64,000 nucleotides of DNA from positions 63,416,525-63,480,524 of the forward strand of contig NC_052360.1 in assembly GCF_009727055.1 (NCBI RefSeq), read 5' to 3'. The position numbers were made by a program, and so were the translations under genes. This DNA is from Benincasa hispida (lineage: Eukaryota > Streptophyta > Magnoliopsida > Cucurbitales > Cucurbitaceae). This document shows, piece by piece, positions 1 to 10,360 of the stretch (within the stretch, counting starts at the first letter, position 1; every line of letters begins with the position of its first letter). The notes beneath the pieces were generated by a model. It was not told the origin of the DNA, did no database searches, and saw only the letters and a program-made list of their open reading frames with translations.

Positions 1-1040
1 TTGAAGCGTTCAAATTTACTTTAGGAATTCAATTTGAAGTGTTCAAATTTTAAATTAGGGTTTGAATTTGAATTGTTCAATTTCAACCACGGTAGCACCT
101 AGTGTGGTCAGAACCAATTGTATTCAGGTCACAAAGCTTACACTCATTCACATTGGTTCATCCAGCTATGCCTCAAGCCTTTTGCTCTTCTAACATAAAA
201 AGTGGTCGACCATTCGTCAACGCTCAGGAATCCGCTTGACATCTCAACGGCGAGATTGGATACCCACATCTGATCGAAGTTAGGGTATGAATAATTTTAT
301 TCGATATAATTAAATGTTTAATTTATCGAAGTTAAATGAAATTAGAGAGTTTACAATATTTTAATGTTGGTTTAAATATTAAGTTACATGCATAGGATTC
401 ATTTATGAATTAGGTATTTGATTAATTTAATATTTGATATTAAATTATTATTTAATTAATTAAAATCAAATTAATTTTCAATTTTTAATTCAATTTTAGA
501 AATTGATTTAATTTTGAATTAAATAAAAAATATAATTGAAAATATAATTGTGTTAGTGGGGAAATCCATCTTACAAGGTGGATTCATCTCCATAACAACA
601 CCTAGCCCACTTAATTGTTCCAATTGAAGTGTCAATGGGATACCTCCTTTAGTGGCGGAATGTATATGATACATAAAAGCTCAAATTTTTCCAGATTCGA
701 GGGGGTGAATGCTGGAATTTTGGAAATTCTGCACAATTCTCTCTCCTTCTCAAACCCTCTCCTTTACCTCACTTAATTCCCATCAATACTGAGTTCCACC
801 ATTTAAATCTAAATTGGGGAATAGTAGAAAATACTCCCTTGGTGGTTCACTACTTATTTGAAGGTCAAATTCGTGGAGAGCAACTCAGATTTGGAGAATT
901 CTTCAAAGGTATATGTTCTCGAAACCCTTCTATTTTGTAAATCAGTTTTGCATGCTTTTAGAACTCAAATTAAGTGTAATTAGAGTGCTTATCGATTCTA
1001 ATTACTTCTGTTGCATGCCCATACTTTCCATCATTTAATG
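1..1040 (+). repeat. LTR fragment, family X, 3' part
   Basis: Non-coding stretch that aligns by eye with the 3' half of the family X LTR at 52023-53966 and with the reverse complement of 18011-18750. Shared features in the same order are an AT-rich block containing TTTGATATTAAATTA (about 430-450), a short region resembling a 5' leader, the segment TTCTTCAAAGGTAT (about 902-915), and then a tail containing AACTCAAATTAAGTGTAATTAGAG-like sequence (963-985). The 5' part of the LTR lies outside the window or is lost. No open reading frame is supported here. The call of LTR rests on the primer-binding site next to the 18011 copy. Confidence 0.6.
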
Positions 1041-1069
1041 TATCTCATTCATTTAATAATAATAATAAA

Positions 1070-2943
1070 AAATCAATGTGTCACACAAAGCGGACGTCGT
1101 TGATTTCGAGCTAGTTGTCGTCGTCGACTTTGAACTTGAGGTTACTTTGGTTTCTCTTGATGTTGCTCTGATACCTCTGTAGGCGCTTCATAGTATAAAT
1201 ATTCATTATGATCTCCATGGCTACACCCATGTCCATGCAGGTATGAAGACGATGGACTAGCCTCTAAATCATAATATCATTAACCAAATGCTGACATCGT
1301 CATCATCATTAGACTAACATAACCAGTCTGGCCCTATATCTAAGTCATAGGAGGAAATTTTTCCATATCATGGGCGACCTCATCAAACTCATCTTCTTCT
1401 ACTCGAGCAGGTCCCCTATGTCTAGGAACTGGTGGAGGAGTAATAGGTATATCATATATATAATGTATCTCCTCTATATAGGTCTCGTTGTTACTACATA
1501 TAGCAAGAACTTGGTTTTGATCATTTGCAACATCACTGAGGCTACTGTTGTTCGATCTCTAAGAATTATAAACGATTAGAAAAATTTTAAAATAAAATAA
1601 AATTAGAAATAATTAAATAATATTTATTTATGTACCAGATGACCCACAGCTGCTCCGGATGAGTAACGACCTTGTAATATTATTGTACCAATCGATGTAA
1701 TTTTGAGTATCATCTCTATCAAATTGTCCAAAAGAAACCCCCATTGCAATAAACCTTACACGATAATGCCACCACATTACCAAATGTGCAACTTTTTCAG
1801 ACCAATCTCCAGTTCTTAGGTCGATGTCATGCAGTAGAGGTTCAGTAATACAAGGTGATGGGACATTCTGTTGGAAATCAAATTGTCTTATTACCCTGTT
1901 AGGAAGATGACATTCACCAATGTAAAAACATAAAAGAGGACTTATTGTCCACCATATATTTTGACCGTTTGTACAGAAATTAGGCAAAGTGTCTATGACA
2001 ACTTCATAAGACTCCCAAATAATCTGAAACATAAAATATTATATTAAAAACAAATACGTTAAAAATTTGTATAAAAAGTTCAATTTGGTTCAATATTCAT
2101 GTACATGATCAGGTTGAAGTAGATCAAACATGTATCTGTACTAACAAACTACTTGTGTAGTTGTCCTAGTCACACAAAATTTGTCTCTCCACCTATATTG
2201 TTAAATTAAAATTTTAGATTTTAAATTAACTAGATCAGTCATATAAAATAATTTGTTAAATTAAATTGAATTAAAATAATATACCAAGAACCGTAAGCTC
2301 GTCCAGCTAATTGAGCGTCATTTACATGTTGGAGCAATGAAACCATTGTTGGAAACCGTACCTAAGCCCATAATTGCAAAAATATCAGAGGCCCAACGAT
2401 TTCACGAACTTCAGGTTTTGTTGCTTTGCATAGCTGTCTATACAGCTATGCCAAATATGCTCTACCCCAAGAATACCGTCCCGCATCATAGAGGTTAGCT
2501 AACAATAGCAAGAACATCAAGTGAACGAAATGACTTGATTTGTCAGAAAACAGACTTCCACCCATCATCTGTATTATATATGCTCGCGTATATCTTAGGA
2601 CGGCTTCCTTGTCTACATCATCGACAAGCTCATGAAATTGTGTCCCTAACTATGTCAAACTTCTCGATCATTTAATTTTATCGGTGGGTGGGGTCACACC
2701 GAGTAACAGTTGATAAATATTCAACTAGTCATCATGCATTACTCTGGAAACTGGCTCGCCGTCAACAGGTAATCCGAACAACACTTCTATGTCCTGTAGG
2801 GTGGGGTGGGAAGTGCAATGAACAACTGCCTCTCAAAATTTAGATATCTCGCCAGTGGTATGATCTTCCCATACAATTGATGATCGATGAATCAATTGAT
2901 CATACAGAACATCAGGATCAATCGATTCTAGATTCAAAGTCAT
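1070..2943 (-). pseudogene. Plant mobile domain (MAIN / PP7 long-form-like) pseudogene
   Basis: Read on the minus strand from an ATG at 2943, the translation begins MTLNLESIDPDVLYDQLIHR and continues with the plant mobile domain pattern: a TLQDIEVLFGLPVDGEPV segment, LGVTPPTDKIK, a DKEAVLRYTRAYIIQMMGG segment, and further on the intact stretch 2032-1628 containing WWTISPLLCFYIGE and HDIDLRTGDW. The tail at 1070-1200 reads as the usual basic C-terminus rich in RRR and RRP. The family is known from proteins annotated as MAIN-like or serine/threonine phosphatase 7 long form homologues, many carried by transposons. At least six in-frame stops lie between 2943 and 2280, mostly where the family has tryptophan, so the gene is dead. 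Exon limits in the last 500 bases are uncertain. Confidence 0.75.
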
Positions 2944-3286
2944 GATCCAAAAGAAAAAAAATTATTTATTTCTCGAGTAAAACATAAAAATAATGTAGAG
3001 CTTCATAAATTATAATAATAATAAAAAATAACTACACAATAAAAATAATATTTACAAGTTAAAATATTAATAATAAAAATCCCTAACTGTCTGGAGCTTG
3101 TCTTTGTAACAAATGACACTTCCTTCAATTATGACCTAACTGATAGGAACAAAATTTATAATTCTTTTTAAAAAAATTAAAATTTAATAGAGTAAATATA
3201 CAAATCTCACAATTTGATGGACGAATGTGGAGAAGAAGAGGATTTAGTAACAATTTTTTGAAGAAAAAGAAGGAAAAAGATGATCT
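2944..3286. other. AT-rich spacer
   Basis: AT-rich sequence with short A runs and ATA repeats. No gene or repeat boundary is recognised between the PMD pseudogene and the start of the family X LTR. Confidence 0.4.
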
Positions 3287-3703
3287 TGTTAGGGTTGATG
3301 CCCTAAAGTCTCGTTTCCTGTAGTTTGTAAATAGTTTATACGAACGCTTGTGTTTTATAATATATGATATTTACTTCACATCTTGTATTTTGCTCAGTTG
3401 TATGTTTTATTTGCTTTACCACAAACCAATAAACATAAAATCTCTGGTTATCTGTATGTGACTCAAGCATGTATGTGGTGACATACAAGTGGATTATGTC
3501 TTGAGTGATAACCAAAATGGTCTATAGTATATGGATATAGGAGGGAAACCTTATCCTGGTAACGCTATGGACGCGACCCACTTTGTGGAATGGTCACAAG
3601 TGTTGTGACTTGTCACAAATGGTCTGATCCTGATCATTCGTGTTGGGGACATACGAGCGAGGGCGTCCTATATAAAGAGTTTGTATAAGACCTGACCACG
3701 AAG

Positions 3704-3741
3704 CTGTCTCTTATACACATCTAGATGTGTATAAGAGACAG
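3704..3741. other. Back-to-back Tn5 mosaic ends (mate-pair junction adapter)
   Basis: Bases 3704-3722 are the 19-bp Tn5 mosaic end (CTGTCTCTTATACACATCT) and bases 3723-3741 are its exact reverse complement, so the 38 bp form a perfect palindrome of two mosaic ends head to head. This is the structure of the Nextera mate-pair circularisation junction. No IS50 or Tn5 coding sequence lies beside it. The sequence is not plant DNA and marks a join made in library preparation or assembly. Confidence 0.95.
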
Positions 3742-4385
3742 AGCGAAGGTGTCCTATACAAAGATTTTGTATAAGACTTGACCTCGAAGTGTTAACGTCT
3801 CGTTATATAACATCGTTCATGACAGAGACTTCACTTCACTAGGATGACCATAGGTAACATGATCTCAATCCTGAGTGAGTTGGGAACTCCTACCATTGAG
3901 GGTGGTTCTTTGATTTGTATGGGTACGAGTGGCCAGGTCGCCGATTCAAACCTACCATTTTGGGGATTCGTTTGATTTGGGAGCTGGGAACTCAGCTACA
4001 CAAGATGGAATTCACTCCTTCCCCGAGGTAGGGGTAAGTAGATAGATAGCTCCCTTAAGGGCTGATTCTGGGGCTTGAAGGATGTGGCGCCACACACCTT
4101 CTCTTGGCCCAAGAGGTGTTCACACATAGTTGGACTATGTTGTATTGTTCATGAGAGGAATCAGTGGTACTTAAGGAGTGAGATGTAACTACAGCGGCAA
4201 AACAGTAATTTGGCCCAGCTATAGTTACGAGCATCTGTGAAGGGTCATCGTACTCATGATTGGTTATATCCAATGGACACATAAATATATATGTGGTAAG
4301 AAGAGTTCAGCTGTTACTTTATTGGAATGCCTGACAGTTAACGGATGATGGATCTCGTGGCTAAAGAGTTTAGTCAGCTATTCAC

Positions 4386-4427
4386 GGTTAAAGAGGTAAT
4401 AGGACGGTTAAAGAGGTAATAGGACGA
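4386..4427. repeat. Two-copy tandem 20-21-mer
   Basis: GGTTAAAGAGGTAATAGGAC occurs twice back to back at the 3' side of the plus-orientation LTR fragment. Probably a small local duplication. Confidence 0.7.
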
Positions 4428-4519
4428 CGTCTCTTCTATTTTCATAATGGATAAGTAAGTTGAAAATCACTTTGAGACTCTTAAATAGCTCACGATATGT
4501 TAAGCATTGGATGCGCGGA

Positions 4520-4820
4520 CATTGTGTTGAAGAGTGTCATCGCTTACTTATACAATAGTGCTGAGCGATTGTTTAACGATTACATCCGCGCGTGCTATTT
4601 ACTAAACGACCGTTTACCTTTTCCTAAGTGATTGTTTAACGCCCGATATTTATTAAACAATCGTATAGACGATCACTTAGCTTTTCTTACACGACCGTTT
4701 AGACGATCGCTTACCTTTTCCTACACGATCGTATACTTCACCTAAACGCTCAAGCATTTTTGTCTATACGATAAGCGAGCCTATCTCCTACTTGCTTGAT
4801 CGTTGTATACGATCTCCCTT
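4520..4820. repeat. Degenerate short repeats around CGATCGTxTA
   Basis: Many imperfect copies of motifs such as ACGATCGTATA, GACGATCGCTTA and ACGACCGTTTA separated by CTTTTCCTA-like spacers. Similar motifs occur at 51750-51960 beside another family X LTR piece, which suggests that this is a variable region inside the LTR family. No coding potential is seen. Confidence 0.5.
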
Positions 4821-5129
4821 CCTCCTTCCCTCTACCAAATCCAAACAAAGCCCACCCTTTGGATTCTCACTCTAATAATACTGAGGGCTTTGAGTGATGG
4901 TGTTGTCCTCGTTTCTTTCTGTTCATGTGGAGACTGTTCGAGGTAGACGATTAGGTTTTGTTGAGCGATTGCTTACCGTCTCAGCAAAAACGAGGTTTGT
5001 TGTGAAGAATAAGTCTACAACTGGTATAATCTCTCGATCTCTTATTTATTGGTCCTTTGAGCATGTCAATAATTTAGCATTATGAATGTGTATTAGTATG
5101 CTTGAATGTATATGTGGAAATTTTATGAC

Positions 5130-6066
5130 AATGAATTGGAAAGATCTACTTTTGCTCATAGGTACTCTTGAATAAGAGTTCCTTCACACTCCACTAAAGA
5201 TATATTGTGTCCATTTTAACCAATCAACAGTGCGACAACCCTTCACAGATCGCTCGTAAGTACAGCTCAGCCAATAACCGTTATGCCCCTGTAGTTACAT
5301 CTAACTCCTTAAGTACCACTGATCTCTCTAATGAACATAAATTATAGTCTTACTATGACTGAGTCCTCTCTTCCAAAGTGAAGTTGTGGCCACTATGTTC
5401 AAGCCTCGGAATTAGCCCTTAAGAGAACAATTAATCTACTTACCCCTGCTTCAGGGAAGAAGTGAATTCCATCTTGTGTAACTGAGTTCCTAGCTCCCAA
5501 ATAAGACAAGTCCCCAAAAAGGTAGGCAGGTTGAGTTGGCAATCTGGCTACTCTCACCTATACTAATCAAAGAACCGCCCTCAAAGGCAGGAATTCCCAA
5601 AACACTCAGGATTGAGGTCATGTCACCTATGGTCGTTTAGGTGAGATGTAAGTCTCTAGTATCAACTGCGTTATATACAGAGACGAATCATCTCGTGGTC
5701 CGATCTTATACAAACTCTTTGTATAGGACACCCCCGCTCGCATGTCTCCACATGAATGGTAAGGATCTACCATATATAGTAGTTCACAATACTTACAAAC
5801 CTCTACAATGCGGGTCGTATCCGTAGTGTCACCAGGATCAGGTATCCCACCTTAATCCTTATACTACAAACCTATTTAGGTTATCACTTAAGGCATGATC
5901 CACTTGTATATCTCATATACATGCTTAAGTTTACATACAATAACCATGGAGCTTTGTTTATTGGATATGAGTAAATGCCAGAATGAAATAACTCATATTT
6001 ATTCAAAACAATGTGTATATATTAAAAACAACGAGACTCTGGGAGAATTAGGACATCAATCCTAAT
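5130..6066 (-). repeat. LTR fragment, family X, 5' part, minus orientation
   Basis: The reverse complement starts at about 6066 with TTAGGATTGATGTCCTAA and follows the plus copy 3287-4340 block by block: the CCTGATCCTGGTGAC block, a single copy of the GTCCTATACAAAGAGTTTG unit (about 5714-5732), ACTCAGTTACACAAGATGG and TCAGTGGTACTTAAGGAGT. With 3287-4560 it forms a large imperfect inverted repeat around a loop of about 0.6 kb. The single copy of the unit here shows that the two copies around 3704-3741 are not ancestral. Confidence 0.65.
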
Positions 6067-6090
6067 AATTCCCTACTAATAATCATTACG

Positions 6091-6800
6091 TTTGTATAGA
6101 AAAAAGACGCTTGCAACAAGAACGCCGATCTAAGAATAAGTACAATCATCGAATTTCAATTAAAGGTTATGCTAACCTTGTTGAGGAGATGGTAAGAATT
6201 TAGTATATGTTCTCACGATTCCTAAATTTATTACAATATCTAATTTTTTTTCTTCATTTGAATGTAGAAGAAAGTATCATCAAACGAAAGTGATTTCGAT
6301 CGAGCTAAACTATGGAAGAAGGCTCGAGTTAATAAGAAAGGAGAATACGACAAAGAAGATGTTTAAGAAGTCGTCAATCGAATAGTAAGACAAGTATTAA
6401 ATTTACATGAAGTATATGACATATAGCTTGATTATATTAAAGATAAGTATTAAATTTACATGAAGTATATGACATATAGCTTAATTATATTAAATTCCAT
6501 TTCTTTTTAGGATGAGATCTCAAAGAATAATACAGATTCATTGTGCCACAAACATCACTCTCCCAATGATATCTTAACACAAGCTTTGGGTACTCAATAA
6601 AAGCACGGGCGTGTGCATGAGGTTGGTGGTTTTGTTACTCCAACGGCTTACTTTCATACAGTGAAGCGAAAGTCAAAACATGGGAATGATGAAAACAAGA
6701 AAATTGTATGTGAGAATGAAACACTTTGTCAACGTGCTAGGAATTAGAAGCTCGTCTTCAAATTTCATCTTCTACAGCATTTTCTGGACATGGAAGTTGC
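6091..6800 (+). pseudogene. Transposase_24 / En-Spm-associated gene remnant
   Basis: Segments in different frames match the usual order of this family. KYNHRISIKGYANLVEEM lies at about 6139-6192 and is followed by a GT-rich intron-like gap. SNESDFDRAKLWKKARVNKK lies at 6280-6345. DILTQALGTQ, a stop, and GRVHEVGGFVTPTAYFHT lie at 6568-6660. The family is part of CACTA element open reading frames and its biochemical role is not well defined. Stops at 6364 and 6597 and a further one near 6746 show loss of function. A 52-bp tandem duplication (6392-6496) lies in an intron-like segment. Confidence 0.65.
6392..6496. repeat. 52-bp tandem duplication
   Basis: The segment beginning AAGTATTAAATTTACATGAA at 6392 is repeated from 6444 with only one or two changes, inside an intron-like part of the CACTA gene remnant. 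Confidence 0.8.
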
Positions 6801-7540
6801 TCCAAGCAATTTTTAACAGATCAGATCGAATCTCAAGATAAACAAAAAGACAACATGAAGATTGCATATGAAAGAAAAAAAAAACAGAAAGAGAAGATTA
6901 AGGTGGAGGAGATTAAGTCTCTAGAGAAACGAAGAGACAAGATAAAGATGAATGTAAATTGCAACGCAAAAGATTTGAAAATGTTTAAGGTAAGTGGCAC
7001 TAATAAAATCAATTAAGTTTTCTGCTTTATATACTTTTGTTGTTATGATTTTACTGCATTAGGAGAAATATTCAATGGAAATGATTAAGAAAAAAAGAAG
7101 TTAATGACTCAACATCGGTTCTTCCTGTATCTTTATATCCATTCTTAGATATGCTGAGAAGGTGATGGCAAAAGAGCCTAGTATTTCTTTACAACTTTCA
7201 GTTGGACTTTTTGGCATCAGCCGAAAGAGTTGTGTCCTGCGAGAGGACATAATTAACTTTTGTAACATGTATGAAGTCAAGAGAATGACTTTGGTGGCTT
7301 ACATGGCATAAGTAATGTTATTACTTTTGTAAACTTCAGTTCTGACGTTTCTTTCCAATTTTGGTCATCTATATTTATGTTATAAATCTTTTGTAGATAC
7401 TTGCACTCATCTTTTATTGATTCAAAGGAAAGTTCACAATACACTATGGTAGATCCATCTCTCATTTCCTCTAGACATAACTCTCAGGAAGTTAAAACTC
7501 GAAACCTATGTAATAGACTGATGTTCTCAAAAGAAAACCA
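6801..7540 (+). other. CACTA internal region, no clear gene
   Basis: Lys/Glu-rich coiled-coil-like coding remnants are visible (around 6860-6990, KEKIKVEEIKSLEKRRDKIK in one frame), followed by sequence with partial ORFs that probably belongs to the linker before the ULP1-like domain. The frame is broken and exon limits cannot be assigned. Confidence 0.35.
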
Positions 7541-7548
7541 ATCAGTTC

Positions 7549-8250
7549 TTGCTCCTTTTAATCCTGGGTGAGTTAAAACACGTTTTGTTTTTATCAATTT
7601 CCATTAGCATTAAAAATACTAATTATATTTTATTAACTAGTGATCATTGGGCACTACTTGCTATAAATGCATACGATGATACTGTGTACTACCTAGACTC
7701 AATAAAGACAACATCACAGGCAGGTGAACGATATATAACTGACACGTAAGTTAACTTTTTTTATTTGTAGTGTTTGTTTTAAAGTTTACTTTCTCTTATA
7801 ATAATTTGTGGTTATTTCTTGACAAATAGGGCAATTGGGATGTTTCAGTCTCAAAAGAATATTAAAAAAAAAGCTGGAAACAAACCTTATGGAGAACAGT
7901 AAAGGCAAGTATAAATTAACAATGACTACTTATTCATCATATGTGTAAGGATTACTTCATTCTTTTTTACTGGTTTTTTCTCTATAGTGTCCTTTACAAG
8001 TTGGGAGCATCGAATGTGGATACTACGTCATGAGGTATATGAGCGATATTGTGACTAAAAGAAGCATTGTCATCTCAGATTTGGTATGCTATCGTTATTT
8101 TGACATTTCAAATAGCACAGAGAAAAATAGAATCCATTATATTATTTGGCTTTTATGTTTATAGATTGATACAAGGAAACCGTACTCACAAATCGAGTTA
8201 GATGAGGTGCGGATAGAGTTGGCTGATTTTTTAGGTTGCTACATGTGATC
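7549..8250 (+). pseudogene. ULP1-like (C48) cysteine protease remnant of CACTA
   Basis: Exon-like segments encode the core of a SUMO-protease-type fold. HWALLAINAYDDTVYYLDS at 7647-7703 carries the catalytic His (HW) and Asp (LDS). CPLQVGSIECGYYVMRYM at 7988-8041 carries the oxyanion-side Gln and the catalytic Cys. The final segment is at 8164-8247. Intervening pieces have GT/AG-like limits, for example GT after 7747 and AG before 7829. In plant CACTA and Mutator elements such domains are recurrent passengers; the substrate is unknown. No intact upstream start or continuous reading frame was found, so I call a remnant, although the catalytic residues survive. Confidence 0.65.
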
Positions 8251-8719
8251 GTGGTAGGTCATTTTGGATGTGTTTGTTCCGGCTGATCAATTTATGGATT
8301 TACTTCATATCCATATAGGTGTAAATATGTTTTGGTATTGTTCAAATATGCACCCGAGGGGGGGAGAGGGGGTGGGATAGTTTTGGATTGATACATGTGT
8401 GGGTAGATAGATGGTTTTGTTGATAGAAGTTTTGGAAATATATTTTTTAAAATTGTTCATATTGGGTTGACTGTTAGAATTATGTTCCTTATATTGTTTT
8501 GGAAGTGTCCGTATGAGTTGACAGTTAGAATTATATTCCTTAGGTTGTATATATTGACAATGTTAAAGAAGTTAAGTTTTTATAAAAAAAATATATTGGT
8601 GGTTTTTTGTTGATATATAAGTTTGTCAATGTGTGTATATTGTTTATTTGATTGATGAATGTATGTCATATATATACCAAATGTGGTTGTTAGATCTAAA
8701 TACATGAGCAAACGTCAAC

Positions 8720-9030
8720 ATTGTAGATTTTCCTAAAAAAATCACAAGCAAATTTCTTGACCATTTTTAAATGTCAAGTTCACAAAATCTCTTGACGTTT
8801 TTTCCTTGTCAAGAATGCCCATATTCTTGACATTTCAAAAATGTCAAATGTCTGTGTTTCTTGACGTTTTTTAAATGTCAAGTTCACAAAATTTCTTGAC
8901 GTTTTTTCCTTGTCAAGAATGCCCATATTCTTGACATTTCAAATATGTCAAGTGTCTGTGTTTCTTGACTTTTCTAAATGTCAAGTGTCATTTTTCTTGT
9001 CATTTTTAAAAAGTCATGAAACACTATTTC
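8720..9030. repeat. CACTA subterminal repeats
   Basis: Dense copies, in both orientations, of a TTGACRTTTTxxAAATGTCAAG-like motif (for example at 8755-8780, 8791-8812 and 8858-8885). A unit of about 104 bp beginning CTTGACGTTTTTTCCTTGTC is repeated directly at 8791 and 8895. Such arrays near the termini are the binding region for transposase in CACTA elements; that role is inferred here. Confidence 0.75.
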
Positions 9031-9040
9031 TGTAGTAGTG

Positions 9041-9420
9041 AGAACAAGTTCCTCGACATTGGTTCAATCTTTCATTCACGAGTTATAAATATACTTTATA
9101 GCCTCGTGTCGAACAGAAGATGACGGTTGCCCAAATATATCCTATAATGACACCATAATTTCATGGGCTGTGAACATGGCTTCATGTTTCTTGTTGAGCA
9201 CATTGGATGTGCTCGCTAAGATATAGGCCCTTGACTTTTCATTCTCCCTTACCCACCTATCATAAGCATCCCGAACGCTTTGGTTTGCAGTCGAATTGGG
9301 AATAAGAGGACATTCCTCCGTTAACACAAACCTCAGATCATCAACTACTAATATTGTGTTTAAATTTGACTTCCAGTTGGAACAACCCTCTCCATTAAAT
9401 TTGTCAGAAGTTAGAAGTTT
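9041..9420 (-). pseudogene. Ty1/copia gag fragment
   Basis: The minus-strand translation from about 9415 reads TSDKFNGEGCSNWKSNLN, then ILVVDDLRFVLTEECPLIPN, then QSVRDAYDRWVRENEKSRAY, the standard N-terminal part of copia gag, ending in a stop at 9142-9144 and continuing in the same frame with gag-like sequence (FGQPSSSVRHEAIKYIYNSR) to the CACTA border. The C-terminal half of gag, protease and pol are absent. The fragment stops exactly at the CACTA terminus, so the transposon probably inserted into it. Confidence 0.75.
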
Positions 9421-10360
9421 TATTATTGGTTTGACATGCTGAAAAAATTAAACAAATTCTATTAATAATGTGCATCTAAATCCAATTTTAGCAAAAAAAA
9501 ACTAATAAAGTTCTCATATATCTTTATTTATTTCCAACGATACTATAGTGAGTTAGAATAAGTGCTACCTGATGATGTCAAATACTTATTCACTAAAGCA
9601 AGACATTCTTGACTAAATACTGTCTCCAGAATATCTCATATTCTAACAGTCATTTAGCTATCGTCTTTCGATCAAGAACTTACTTAGTAATTCTATAAGT
9701 GTGGCCTGTCATTTTCAGATATGATAGAATGGTATGAACATGCCCCCAAATTTGAAGACAATGTACAAGATGGAACTATAAGACAATATTCATTTATGAA
9801 ACTTGAGCTGTTCTAAATCCTATGTTACAACCTTCTGAAGCGATCGCCGCTGTTAACGACTAGCTAGTGCCACCTAAAAACGACAGCAGACACAACATAG
9901 GAATCTCACGGTTCAAACTAATGGAGGAGACCGTAGGATACATTGACACGTTTCCTTCACCCACTTACTATGAAATACTTCCCTCATTCACTTTGTTATT
10001 GACTCATGCAAACACTTTTCGAATGAAGCAGTCAAGATAAAATCAACACAAAGTCGAGCATGGATCTCACGGTGTGAACTCTTGAGAACGTGAGAGCTAA
10101 AAACGATATATCGTATATATGTTAATACCACTGAAGAGTTCTAAAAGTTTGGGTATTCTATAACTTAGGTTTATTACGGCTAATTTTAAACAACCTAAGT
10201 CTATATGTTTATTATCCAAGTATAACGTTTATATTTGGATTTAACCTACGATATTAAAACTGATTTTAAACCTCACACCGCTCACACAATACTCATAAAA
10301 CCGGTTATCAATTCTCATTATTTCAGTCATAATCCCCATGTAGGAGGTGTTATGTAAAGC
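9421..10360 (-). repeat. Probable copia leader / LTR remnant
   Basis: Non-coding sequence immediately 5' of the minus-strand gag fragment. It contains conserved-looking stretches such as CACGGTTCAAACTAATGGAG (9909-9928) and a second CACGGTGTGAACTC (10069-10082), which look like parts of an LTR or leader. No clean LTR borders or primer-binding site were identified. Confidence 0.4.

Larger units (their letters stand above)
3287..4560 (+). repeat. LTR fragment, family X, 5' part, plus orientation
   Basis: Starts TGTTAGGGTTGATGCCC and aligns along most of its length with the reverse complement of 5190-6066 and with 52023-53100. Shared blocks include GACTCAAGCATGTATGTGG-like sequence (3471-3490), CCTTATCCTGGTAAC (3550-3564), the unit around GTCCTATATAAAGAGTTTG (3665-3683), ACTCAGCTACACAAGATGG (3990-4008) and TCAGTGGTACTTAAGGAGT (4162-4180). 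The copy is interrupted at 3704-3741 by a mosaic-end junction, and 48 bp are present twice around it. The right border is not sharp; beyond about 4500 the sequence passes into short repeats containing CGATCGT. Confidence 0.65.
6070..9040 (+). mobile_element. CACTA (En/Spm) transposon, 3' portion
   Basis: The right end reads TTTCTGTAGTAGTG at 9027-9040, which is the reverse complement of the CACTACTACAGAAA terminus typical of CACTA elements. It is preceded by subterminal repeats (8720-9030), and upstream lie remnants of a Transposase_24-like gene and a ULP1-like cysteine protease gene, both common passengers of plant CACTA elements. No matching left terminus was found; the family X LTR at 3287-6066 abuts the left side, so the 5' part is missing or displaced. 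Both gene remnants contain stops. Confidence 0.7.

Noticed and set aside
1370..1579. 69-codon plus-strand ORF
   Set aside because: Antisense shadow of the C-terminal region of the PMD pseudogene.
3704..3741. Genuine Tn5/IS50 insertion or bacterial transfer
   Set aside because: Only two 19-bp mosaic ends are present, back to back, with no IS50 sequence or 9-bp target duplication; a library adapter explains it fully.
4894..5085. 63-codon ORF between the two LTR pieces
   Set aside because: Lies in the loop of the inverted LTR pair, with no recognisable motif or splice context.
7277..7465. 62-codon minus-strand ORF
   Set aside because: Antisense within the CACTA coding remnant and without motif.
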